NCBI GenBank assembly: GCA_910579545.1
Contig: CAJTVI010000090.1
Span: 1 to 8,739 of the forward strand
DNA: 8,739 bases
Reading direction: 5' to 3'
DNA from: an uncultured Oscillospiraceae bacterium
GTDB lineage: Bacteria > Bacillota > Clostridia > Oscillospirales > Ruminococcaceae
How positions within the stretch are numbered: position 1 is the stretch's first letter; each line of letters begins with the position of its first letter. Shown in pieces: positions 1-6,144 of this stretch. The notes below the pieces were generated by a model, which worked only from the letters and a program-made list of their open reading frames with translations, did no database searches and had not been told where the DNA came from. Position numbers and translations under genes: made by a program.

Positions 1-2055
1 GATGCCCGCCTCTTTGGCGTCGTGCTCGATCTCCCCCCAGTCATAGGCGGAGATCAGCAGAATGGGCACGCTGTCCCCCAGCTCCTGCCGGATGCGCCGG
101 GCGGTGGCGATGCCGTCCATGCCGGGCAGCTTCCAGTCCAGCAGGATGATGTGGTAATCGTCCCGCTTTTGGTGGCGCTCCTCCACCATGCGCACCGCCG
201 TCTGGCCGTCCAGCGTCCAGTCCGCCCGGATGCCGATGCCCTCCAGGGAGGACACCGCGCTCTCGCAGAGTTGGCGGTCGTCGTCCACCACCAGCATGTT
301 CCAGGAGGGCAGGATCATCTCCTCCTCCTGGATGTCCGCCTTTTCCATGTCCAGGGTCACAAAGAATTCGGTACCCTTGCCCAGCTCGCTGTTCAGCTCG
401 ATGGTACCGCCCATCATATCAATAATATATTTGGTGATGGCCATGCCAAGGCCGGTGCCCTCGGTGCGGTGCACCCGGGCATTGTCCTCCCGGGCAAAGG
501 ATTCAAAGATGATCTTTTGGAATTCGGGGGTCATGCCGATGCCATTGTCCTTGACCCGCAGATGGATGCGCACCCAGTTTTCCCCTTTGGGAGAGGCGGT
601 CTCGTGCAGGGATACCGTGATCAGGCCGCCCTCGGGGGTAAATTTGATCGCATTGGAGAGCAGGTTGAGCAGCACCTGGTTGAGCCGCACGCTGTCGCAG
701 CAGATGTTCTCAGAGGAAATGTCGTGGATCGAGACCTCAAACCGCTGCCTTTTTGCCTTGACCTGGGGCTGCACGATGCTTACGATGCTGTCCATCACCT
801 CGCGCAGCGAGACCTGATCGACATTGAGGTTCATCTTGCCGCTCTCGATCTTGGACATGTCCAGCACGTCGTTGATCAGCCCAAGCAGGTGCTTGCTGGA
901 CAGGCTGATCTTTTTTAAGCAGTTCTGCACCTGCTGGGTATCGTTGATGTTGGTGGTGGCAATGGCCGTCATGCCAACGATCGCATTCATGGGGGTGCGG
1001 ATGTCGTGGCTCATGTTGGACAAAAACTCGCTTTTTGCCCGGTTGGCGTGCTGCGCCTCCTTGCGCGCCTCGTTCAGCGCCTCCATCTGGTACTTGTTCA
1101 GCGCGTAATAACGCGCAAAGATCAGCAGCAGCGCCGCAAGGATCAGCCCGCAGGAACCCATGGCCAGCAAAATCCACTGCCGGCTCAGGGCATTGACCTC
1201 CTCGTCCAGCTCGCCATACGGCAGCACGGTTACAAGGTACCATTCCGAATAAGGCAGCAGGGTGCAGTATAAATGCCTGCGCTCACCGCTGCTGAACTGC
1301 AAAACGCTGGAATAATTCTCATTGTTCTGCATCGCGCTGGACAGCTCGGTAATATACCGCCGGCTCTCCTCCTCCTGGCCCTTGCCAAACAGGTCCTCGA
1401 TCTGGGTAAAGTAGTTTTCGCCCACCTGCTCCACGCTGCGGATGACATAGCTGCCGTCCCGCCGGATGATATGGGAGTACACCAGCGAATCGTTTTCGTC
1501 CAGCGCAAGGGTGGTGCTGATGTACTCCACCGGAAGCCCCGCCACCAGCGCAATATAGGTTTTGCCGCCCGTGCTGAAATCCAGGATCGGCTGGCCCAGC
1601 AGCACGATCCGGCTGCCGGAGCTGTCGGTGCCCACCGCGATCTTTTTTTCGCCGTCCACCATGGAGCCGTCAAACGGCTGCGGGTCGGTTACAAAAACCT
1701 GCTCTCCAAGCAGCATGTCAAACTTGCCGTCGTTGGTATAAAAGGCCAGGTATTCAAACCCGCGGGCCTGGGCGTCGTGCGCAAGATTGGAAAAAATCTC
1801 TTCGATATTGGCCTCGCTCCCGGTTGGCACGGCGCCCATCAGCGCCTCAAGCTGCGACAGCCGCAGCCCCACGGTCGTTTGGAAATGCAGGGAAATCTGC
1901 TCGCTCATGCCGGACATGTACAGGTTGCCTACCTCGTTGATCGTTTTGCGGCTCTGGGTATTCATAAAAAACGCCAAAAACGAGAACATCAAAAGGCAGA
2001 GCAACAGGATGAGGATAAGGCTTATGCGCAAAAATCGTGATGTCTTGTTATTCAT
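1..2055 (-). CDS. Cache-type hybrid sensor histidine kinase (partial, C-terminus beyond left edge)
   Basis: Reading in from 2055, 685 codons are open to the edge of the window. An N-terminal membrane helix (about residues 9-31) and a second one (about 294-316) flank an extracellular domain of about 260 residues. Its segments EWYLVTVLPYGEL and GSYVIRS resemble dCache_1 ligand-binding domains. No HAMP domain is evident: a short helical linker leads straight to the dimerisation domain, with the phospho-accepting His350 in SHDIRTP. The ATPase domain is intact, with N468 (SNAIKFTP), DNGIGM at 503-508 and GTGLGM at 533-538. A receiver domain then begins with VVDDD (589-593) and has phospho-acceptor Asp640 in LLDWKLPGMDG. 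The protein is therefore a hybrid kinase, and a further receiver or HPt may follow outside the window. The start is supported by a GGGGAAGG site 7 bases upstream (2063-2070). It lies 80 bp downstream of the c-di-GMP response regulator on the same strand and is probably co-transcribed with it. The ligand is unknown. Confidence 0.93.
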   Translation of the reverse strand, partial: MNNKTSRFLRISLILILLLCLLMFSFLAFFMNTQSRKTINEVGNLYMSGMSEQISLHFQTTVGLRLSQLEALMGAVPTGSEANIEEIFSNLAHDAQARGFEYLAFYTNDGKFDMLLGEQVFVTDPQPFDGSMVDGEKKIAVGTDSSGSRIVLLGQPILDFSTGGKTYIALVAGLPVEYISTTLALDENDSLVYSHIIRRDGSYVIRSVEQVGENYFTQIEDLFGKGQEEESRRYITELSSAMQNNENYSSVLQFSSGERRHLYCTLLPYSEWYLVTVLPYGELDEEVNALSRQWILLAMGSCGLILAALLLIFARYYALNKYQMEALNEARKEAQHANRAKSEFLSNMSHDIRTPMNAIVGMTAIATTNINDTQQVQNCLKKISLSSKHLLGLINDVLDMSKIESGKMNLNVDQVSLREVMDSIVSIVQPQVKAKRQRFEVSIHDISSENICCDSVRLNQVLLNLLSNAIKFTPEGGLITVSLHETASPKGENWVRIHLRVKDNGIGMTPEFQKIIFESFAREDNARVHRTEGTGLGMAITKYIIDMMGGTIELNSELGKGTEFFVTLDMEKADIQEEEMILPSWNMLVVDDDRQLCESAVSSLEGIGIRADWTLDGQTAVRMVEERHQKRDDYHIILLDWKLPGMDGIATARRIRQELGDSVPILLISAYDWGEIEHDAKEAGI

Positions 2056-2135
2056 GTTTTTTCCTTCCCCTGAGCTGTGAGCCGGCCCCGCGCGAGCTGT
2101 ACGCAGCATGCAGCGCCGCGCAGTCCCATGGCCTT

Positions 2136-4211
2136 TTACCGGGCCTCCCCCTTTTCTTCAATGGGGGAGATCACCGAGAGCATCTCGTTCATCGAGTGGT
2201 CATAAAAACAGTACCGCCCGCGGCCGCCCCTCTTGGCGGCATAAAGGGCCTGGTCCGCCGCATGGAAGAGGGTCTCAAAATCCCGGCCGATCTGCTCGGT
2301 GTCCGCCACGCCCATGCTCAGCGAGATCGGGAACTGCTTGTACTGCCCGATCAGCAGATGGAAGATGCGGTCGATGATGCTCTCCAGCGAATCCACATAC
2401 TCCAGCGCCACCAAAAACTCATCCCCACCCACCCGGGCGGCAATGTCGCCGCTGCGGATGCTGCGGCGCAGCTTGTCGGCAAGGTAGATCAGCACCTCGT
2501 TGCCAAACAGGTGGCCGTAGGTATCGTTGGCGGATTTGAAGTGGTCCAGATCAAACATCACAACTGCAAACTTGCTGTTGACCCGGTCGTCCAGCCGCTC
2601 CTGGATGCGCTGCTTGGCATAGCTGAGGTTAAACAGCCCCACCAGCCCGTCGTGGAAGGCCAGGTTTTCAAGATGGGACATTTTTACATGGGCGTCGTGG
2701 GTGTCCACCGCCTTGCCGATCGCGCCAAGGTACCGGGGCGGCAGGTCGCTGGACCAGGTGGCGCGGCCAATCAGCTGGGTCCAGCGGGCCTCGCCGTTCA
2801 GGTTGATCTGGCAGTCGTACTTGACCACCGGCTGCTCGGGGGTGGTGCTTTGCAGCATATCCGAAAATTCCCGCAGGTGATCCGCCCCCATCAGGTCGAT
2901 CACCTTCTGGTTGCGGTGCGGGCTCATGATGACCTCGTCGATGCCCAGCCGGTTTGCGCCCCAGGCCGTAAGGGTCACGATGGGCGGCGACACCTTGTAC
3001 TCGAACTGGATCTCCTGCGACATATCGGCAAAGAAGTTGTACTTCATCCGCTCGTGCTCCAAAAGCTGGAGGGTGCGGTCGGAGGCGTCGGTCTTGTCGC
3101 GGTGCAGCATCTCCTCGGCGATCACCCGGGCCTGGCGCTGGTCCGGGCGCTTGGCGCCCTCCAGTTCCTTGGGGATGGAATCCGCAATATCCAAAAGGCA
3201 CTGGATCAAAAGCGGGTTAAAGGTGCCGCACTCGCCGGTCACGATCATCTGCACGGCAACCTCGTGCGGGAAGGCCTTTTTGTACACCCGCCTGCTTACC
3301 AGCGCGTCGTAGACGTCCCCCACCGCCACCACCTGGGCCGAGAGGGGGATCTCGTCCCCTTTAAGCCCATCCGGATAGCCGCGGCCGTCGTACCGCTCGT
3401 GATGCCAGCGGCAGATCTCGTAGGCGGTTGCCAGCAGCGGCTCGCTCTGGTGCATGGGCAGCGCCTTGAGCATGTTGGCCCCGGCCATGGCGTGGGTCTT
3501 GATGACCTCGAACTCCTCGTCGGTAAGCCGGCCGGGCTTGTTGAGGATCTGCTCCGGGATGGCGATCTTGCCAATATCGTGCAGCGCGGCCGCAAGGCTG
3601 ATGAGGGCGATCTCCTGCTCCGAGAGGGAGTATTGGTCGGTTTTTTGTGCAAGGCGGCGCAAAAGCAGTTCGGTGATCTGCCGGATGCGCAGCACATGCA
3701 GCCCGCTCTCCCCATTGCGGAACTCCACAATATGGCTCAGGATGTCCACCATCAGCCCGCTCTGGCGCTCATTTTCGCGCATCTGCTCCATCACAAGCGC
3801 CATGAGTTCCTTTTGCTTGTTGTAGAGCAGCAGGGTGTTTACCACCCGGCGGTAGACGATCAGCGCGTCAAACGGGCGGCTGATAAAATCCGAGATGCCC
3901 AGTTCAAAGGCGCGCTCGATGCGGGAGGAGGCATTTTCGGCCGAGATCATGATCACCGGGATGGTCTTGATCCAGCCGTTGCGGTTCATCTCCTCCAAAA
4001 CGCCAAACCCGTCCATCTGGGGCATCACGATGTCCAGCAAAACCAGCGAGATCTCGTCGCCGTAGCGGTTCAGTTCCCGCACAGCTTCCAAACCGTTCTC
4101 CGCCTCGATGATCTCGTATTCGCCATCCAGCATGTCCGACAAAATGGCACGGTTCATTTCCGAGTCGTCAGCGATCAGCAGCTTTTGCTTGCCGGCTTGC
4201 TCCAGATTCAC
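2136..4211 (-). CDS. Response regulator with HD-GYP, PAS-like and GGDEF domains (putative bifunctional c-di-GMP enzyme)
   Basis: 691 aa from a GTG start at 4211, chosen because GGAGGT (4220-4225) lies 8 bases upstream and the receiver fold begins at once (KLLIADDSEMNR). The frame stays open further upstream, but that part crosses the promoter. The receiver domain (about 8-125) has acidic residues D15/D16 and phospho-acceptor D60 (LLDIVMPQMDG). The usually invariant Lys is Arg112 (DFISRPF). The HD-GYP domain (about 150-345) keeps H172, HDIGK (211-215), H240, HHE (270-272) and GYP (278-280), as in active cyclic-dinucleotide phosphodiesterases. A PAS-like segment (about 395-505) follows. The diguanylate cyclase domain (about 515-670) has FDLDHFK (D554), GGDEF (595-599) and an inhibitory-site RxxD (R586-D589) five residues before GGDEF. 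It probably both synthesises and hydrolyses c-di-GMP in the cytoplasm under control of the downstream hybrid kinase. Which activity dominates cannot be read from the sequence. No membrane segment is seen. Confidence 0.95.
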   Translation of the reverse strand: MNLEQAGKQKLLIADDSEMNRAILSDMLDGEYEIIEAENGLEAVRELNRYGDEISLVLLDIVMPQMDGFGVLEEMNRNGWIKTIPVIMISAENASSRIERAFELGISDFISRPFDALIVYRRVVNTLLLYNKQKELMALVMEQMRENERQSGLMVDILSHIVEFRNGESGLHVLRIRQITELLLRRLAQKTDQYSLSEQEIALISLAAALHDIGKIAIPEQILNKPGRLTDEEFEVIKTHAMAGANMLKALPMHQSEPLLATAYEICRWHHERYDGRGYPDGLKGDEIPLSAQVVAVGDVYDALVSRRVYKKAFPHEVAVQMIVTGECGTFNPLLIQCLLDIADSIPKELEGAKRPDQRQARVIAEEMLHRDKTDASDRTLQLLEHERMKYNFFADMSQEIQFEYKVSPPIVTLTAWGANRLGIDEVIMSPHRNQKVIDLMGADHLREFSDMLQSTTPEQPVVKYDCQINLNGEARWTQLIGRATWSSDLPPRYLGAIGKAVDTHDAHVKMSHLENLAFHDGLVGLFNLSYAKQRIQERLDDRVNSKFAVVMFDLDHFKSANDTYGHLFGNEVLIYLADKLRRSIRSGDIAARVGGDEFLVALEYVDSLESIIDRIFHLLIGQYKQFPISLSMGVADTEQIGRDFETLFHAADQALYAAKRGGRGRYCFYDHSMNEMLSVISPIEEKGEAR

Positions 4212-4224
4212 AGAACGCCACCTC

Positions 4225-4282
4225 CAAAGGCCAGGTCTTTGCCCGGGGCGGCCGTGCCTTGCGCAAAACTGCACACCGCCCC
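4225..4282 (-). promoter_or_regulatory. Structured 5' leader of the c-di-GMP regulator mRNA
   Basis: The leader can form a stem of GGGGCGG with CCGCCCC (4276-4282 and 4245-4251), with an inner GTGC/GCAC pairing. A second small hairpin of CAAAG with CTTTG (4237-4241 and 4225-4229) follows; its last base is the first G of the Shine-Dalgarno sequence. There is no U-tract, so it is not a terminator. I looked for the conserved core of c-di-GMP-I riboswitches and did not recognise it. Role unknown; possibly translational control or mRNA stability. Confidence 0.4.
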
Positions 4283-4299
4283 CATTTTTCATACCTCTT

Positions 4300-4328
4300 A
4301 TTATAGTAAAATTACCGGCGTCTCGCAA
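4300..4328 (-). promoter_or_regulatory. Sigma-A-type promoter of the c-di-GMP regulator/kinase operon
   Basis: On the minus strand TTGCGA (4323-4328) and a perfect TATAAT (4300-4305) are separated by exactly 17 bases. The transcript would start near 4293, leaving a leader of about 80 nt before the GTG start at 4211. It is the only good promoter upstream of the operon. Confidence 0.8.
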
Positions 4329-4401
4329 TAGTTTTTTATATAAAAAGCCGGCTGGCCTGTGCGGCGGGCCCGCGATACTGTTTTTGCCCCCGGCGGCATA
4401 T

Positions 4402-4420
4402 GGATGGGATAGGCCCATCC
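4402..4420. repeat. Small inverted repeat in the divergent intergenic region
   Basis: GGATGGG (4402-4408) and CCCATCC (4414-4420) form perfect 7-bp arms around a 5-base centre. A third GGATGGG copy lies at 4458-4464. It lies between the divergent operon promoter and the DUF2871 gene, and could be an operator or a mRNA hairpin; there is no T-run. No convincing plus-strand promoter was found in 4331-4492: the best -10 candidate, TATATA at 4337, has a poor -35. Confidence 0.4.
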
Positions 4421-4492
4421 CCCAAAAATGCGCCAAAAAGCGCCGCAGCCCAAAAAAGGATGGGCAAAACCAAAACCGGAGGGGGTTTTTGC

Positions 4493-4915
4493 ATGACAAA
4501 ACGGTTTGCCAGCCTTGCGCTGCGCTACGGCTGCCTCGCTTTATGCTGCGGGGTGTTTTACCGGGAATTTACCAAATACCACGGCTTTTGCGGCCAAACC
4601 AGCCTTTTAAGCCTGCATGTGCACTATTTTACGCTCGGCATGCTGTTTTTTCTCTTTTTGGCCCTGGCCGAAAACGCCTTGCACTTTTCGGCCCCAAAAG
4701 CCGCGCAGCTGCTGCCCTTTTACCAGGCGGGGCTGAACCTTTCCGCCCTTGGGTTTTTGCTGCGGGGGCTGGTGCAGGTGCAAAACGTCCAGCCGGGCGA
4801 ATTTGCCGGGGCCCTTTTTGCGGGCGTTTCAGGCTTTGGGCACATCCTGCTGGGGGTCAGCCTGGTGCTGATCCTCATGGAGATCCGCAAAGCCGCGGGC
4901 AAGGCGGACAGTTAA
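4493..4915 (+). CDS. DUF2871 family small integral membrane protein
   Basis: 140 aa. The ATG at 4493 is preceded by GGAGGGGG (4478-4485); an upstream ATG at 4400 lacks a ribosome binding site. The segment GVFYREFTK (20-28), GQTSL (34-38), HVHYFTLGMLFF (42-53) and a late GHILLGVSLVL match the DUF2871 pattern as I recall it from Firmicutes and Actinobacteria. Four hydrophobic helices are apparent (about 6-22, 42-60, 75-93 and 108-131), so it sits in the cytoplasmic membrane. H42 and H44 resemble conserved membrane histidines that could bind metal or haem, but that is speculation. The biochemical function of the family is not established. It is monocistronic, divergent from the c-di-GMP operon and convergent with the HAD gene. 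Confidence 0.88.
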   Translation: MTKRFASLALRYGCLALCCGVFYREFTKYHGFCGQTSLLSLHVHYFTLGMLFFLFLALAENALHFSAPKAAQLLPFYQAGLNLSALGFLLRGLVQVQNVQPGEFAGALFAGVSGFGHILLGVSLVLILMEIRKAAGKADS

Positions 4916-4997
4916 GGGCCGGCCTTCCGGTCGCCGGCGGCGTCCCGGCCCCGGTGCGCCCGGCCAGAGCCGCACCCTGCGCCGGCGGCGGAAAGGC
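4916..4997. other. GC-rich convergent intergenic region, no clear terminator
   Basis: 82 bp between two converging stop codons. GGGCCGG (4916-4922) can pair with CCGGCCC (4945-4951), and CGCCGGCGGCG occurs twice (4932-4942, 4980-4990). No T-tract follows on either strand, so transcription termination here is not explained by a classical intrinsic terminator. Confidence 0.4.
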
Positions 4998-5627
4998 TTA
5001 GTGCAAAAGTTCCTCAAACGAGCGGATGTACCGCCTGCACACCGCGCGCAGCTCTTCCTGGCGGTGCTCATAGTAGGGGTCGTACACGCCCACGGTGGCC
5101 ATGCCGGCCCGGGCGGCGGCGGCGCAGTTTTCCACGCTGTCGTCAAACAGCACGCACTCGCCCAGCGGCGCGCTTAAAATCCCGCCCAGGCGCGCAAAGC
5201 ATCTTGGGTCGCGCTTTTCAAAGCCGATCTCCTCGGCAAACACAATATGGCCGAACAGCTCCCGCAGGCCAAACCGGTCCAGCGCGGCCCGGCACAAGGC
5301 GGGGCGGCAGGCCGTAAACAGGGCCATGGGCCGGCCCTCGCCTTTGCACTGGAGCAAAAACTCCCGCGCGCCGGGCTTTAAGGGGGCAAGTTCGCGGTAA
5401 TGCCGCTCGGCCAGGCACTCCCACTCGGCCATGATCTGCTCTACCGTGTCCGGTAGGCAGTAGGCGTCCTTGGTATACTGCGCCGCGGCCGGAAAGATCG
5501 AACTGCCCACCGCCTTTTCGTATTCGGGGGTGGAGGCAAAGCCCCGCCTGCCCAAAAATTCGGCGTCCACCTGCCGCCAAAGGCCGTTGGTATCGGTGAT
5601 GGTGCCGTCCAGATCAAAAATATACAT
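4998..5627 (-). CDS. HAD superfamily hydrolase (phosphatase/phosphoglycolate phosphatase-like)
   Basis: 209 aa. The ATG at 5627 is fixed by a perfect AAAGGAGG five bases upstream and by the HAD signature starting at residue 4. The frame runs open further upstream, but through a tRNA gene. All four HAD motifs are visible: I, FDLDGT with nucleophile D5 and acid D7; II, LFTA with T105; III, K138 in GFEKRDP; IV, LFDDS with D162/D163. The region between motifs I and II (about 13-85) is a helical cap, typical of subfamily I enzymes acting on small phosphorylated metabolites. The substrate cannot be told. It lies downstream of the tRNA-Gln/tRNA-Pro pair on the same strand, behind a strong terminator at 5662-5697. 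No good promoter of its own is visible in 5628-5661 (only a weak TTGCTT/TATCCT pair with a 15-base gap), so read-through from the tRNA unit is possible. Confidence 0.92.
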   Translation of the reverse strand: MYIFDLDGTITDTNGLWRQVDAEFLGRRGFASTPEYEKAVGSSIFPAAAQYTKDAYCLPDTVEQIMAEWECLAERHYRELAPLKPGAREFLLQCKGEGRPMALFTACRPALCRAALDRFGLRELFGHIVFAEEIGFEKRDPRCFARLGGILSAPLGECVLFDDSVENCAAAARAGMATVGVYDPYYEHRQEELRAVCRRYIRSFEELLH

Positions 5628-5661
5628 TGGCGCCTCCTTTGAACCCCACAAAAGGATAAAC

Positions 5662-5697
5662 AAAAACCGCCGCAAGCAAACGATCTGCCTGCGGCGG
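5662..5697 (-). terminator. Intrinsic terminator after tRNA-Pro
   Basis: On the minus strand CCGCCGCAGGCA pairs with TGCTTGCGGCGG (12 bp with one G-U) around a 7-base loop and is followed directly by TTTTT. It starts 3 bases after the CCA end of tRNA-Pro. Confidence 0.92.
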
Positions 5698-5700
5698 CCC

Positions 5701-5776
5701 TGGTCGGAGTGGCGGGATTTGAACCCACGGCTTCCTCGTCCCGAACGAGGCGCGCTACCAACTGCGCTACACCCCG
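5701..5776 (-). tRNA. tRNA-Pro (anticodon CGG)
   Basis: 76 nt including an encoded CCA (5701-5703). The acceptor stem CGGGGTG pairs with CACTCCG (one G-U). The anticodon stem CCTCG/CGAGG encloses the loop TTCGGGA, giving anticodon CGG at 5743-5741, which reads the codon CCG. The T-arm holds GTTCAAATC. The 5' end directly touches the U-tract of the preceding terminator. Confidence 0.97.
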
Positions 5777-5812
5777 AAAAAATGGCAGCAGCCACGCGGT
5801 CGCTGCTGCCAT
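5777..5812 (-). terminator. Intrinsic terminator between tRNA-Gln and tRNA-Pro
   Basis: On the minus strand ATGGCAGCAGC and GCTGCTGCCAT form a perfect 11-bp stem with a 9-base loop, followed by a run of T that ends at 5777, one base before the first base of tRNA-Pro. It begins two bases after the CCA end of tRNA-Gln. Confidence 0.9.
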
Positions 5813-5814
5813 AC

Positions 5815-5888
5815 TGGTTGGAGAAGAAGGATTCGAACCCTCACAAACAGAGTCAGAGTCTGTCGTGCTACCCTTACACAATTCTCCA
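5815..5888 (-). tRNA. tRNA-Gln (anticodon CTG)
   Basis: 74 nt including an encoded CCA (5815-5817). The acceptor stem TGGAGAA/TTCTCCA starts with the U1-A72 pair usual for tRNA-Gln. The D-stem is GTGT/GCAC. The anticodon stem ACAGA/TCTGT encloses CTCTGAC, giving anticodon CTG at 5856-5854, which reads the codon CAG. The T-arm GAGGG-TTCGAAT-CCTTC is regular. Confidence 0.97.
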
Positions 5889-5924
5889 ATAAACTCAAGA
5901 GGAACCATCCCTGAGTGCTTTTCT

Positions 5925-5953
5925 ATTATATCCGAGCGTTCCGGTTTTGTCAA
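5925..5953 (-). promoter_or_regulatory. Consensus sigma-A promoter of the tRNA unit
   Basis: On the minus strand a perfect TTGACA (5948-5953) and a perfect TATAAT (5925-5930) are 17 bases apart. Transcription would start near 5918, about 30 nt before the 5' end of tRNA-Gln. This is as strong as expected for a stable-RNA promoter. Confidence 0.93.
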
Positions 5954-5955
5954 CA

Positions 5956-6031
5956 CCTTTTTGGCCGCTGTGCAAATTTTTGCGCGCCTTTCCCGCCGTT
6001 GGCTGCACAGCGGCGGCAGGCGGCAAAAAGG
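5956..6031. repeat. Nested inverted repeat upstream of the tRNA promoter
   Basis: Inner arms GCCGCTGTGCA (5964-5974) and TGCACAGCGGC (6004-6014) are perfect over 11 bp. Outer arms CCTTTTTG (5956-5963) and CAAAAAGG (6024-6031) add 8 bp with a 9-base bulge on one side. It directly abuts the -35 element of the tRNA promoter. Neither strand has a U-tract after the stem, so it is not an ordinary terminator. Confidence 0.6.
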
Positions 6032-6071
6032 GGCGTATGACCGTATATTCATGCTGTGCCTTTCCCCTGCT

Positions 6072-6101
6072 TTGCATGTTTCGCGGGCCGCGGCGCATGA
6101 T
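6072..6101 (+). promoter_or_regulatory. Possible weak promoter of the 146-aa gene
   Basis: TTGCAT (6072-6077) and CATGAT (6096-6101) are 18 bases apart. Each is a poor match, but what follows (AAAGCAAGGGCC) closely matches the start of the transcript from the better promoter at 6662-6690, which supports the assignment. Confidence 0.35.
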
Positions 6102-6144
6102 AAAGCAAGGGCCTTGCCGCCCACAACCGCAAGGAGGTACAGCT

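Noticed and set aside
22..918. 298-codon plus-strand open frame opposite the histidine kinase
   Set aside because: Antisense shadow of the kinase ATPase and receiver region, with no domain and no start signal.
4212..4293. c-di-GMP riboswitch (GEMM-type) in the leader of the c-di-GMP enzyme
   Set aside because: The conserved core motifs of class I were not recognised by eye and the leader is short; kept only as an unassigned structured leader.
2037..4331. 764-codon open frame on the plus strand opposite the c-di-GMP regulator
   Set aside because: It is the mirror of a clearly coding gene with all catalytic motifs. It lacks a ribosome binding site and recognisable domains, and its His/Val/Leu/Gln-rich composition is typical of antisense frames in GC-rich DNA.
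4212..4499. N-terminal extension of the c-di-GMP regulator to an ATG at 4499
   Set aside because: The extension crosses the promoter and leader, has no receiver-related sequence, and a GTG with an ideal ribosome binding site begins exactly at the receiver fold.
5628..5795. N-terminal extension of the HAD protein
   Set aside because: It would translate through tRNA-Pro and its terminator; the ATG at 5627 has a perfect Shine-Dalgarno sequence.
5701..5888. tRNA-associated integration site
   Set aside because: No duplicated tRNA 3' end, integrase or mobile gene is present in the window.
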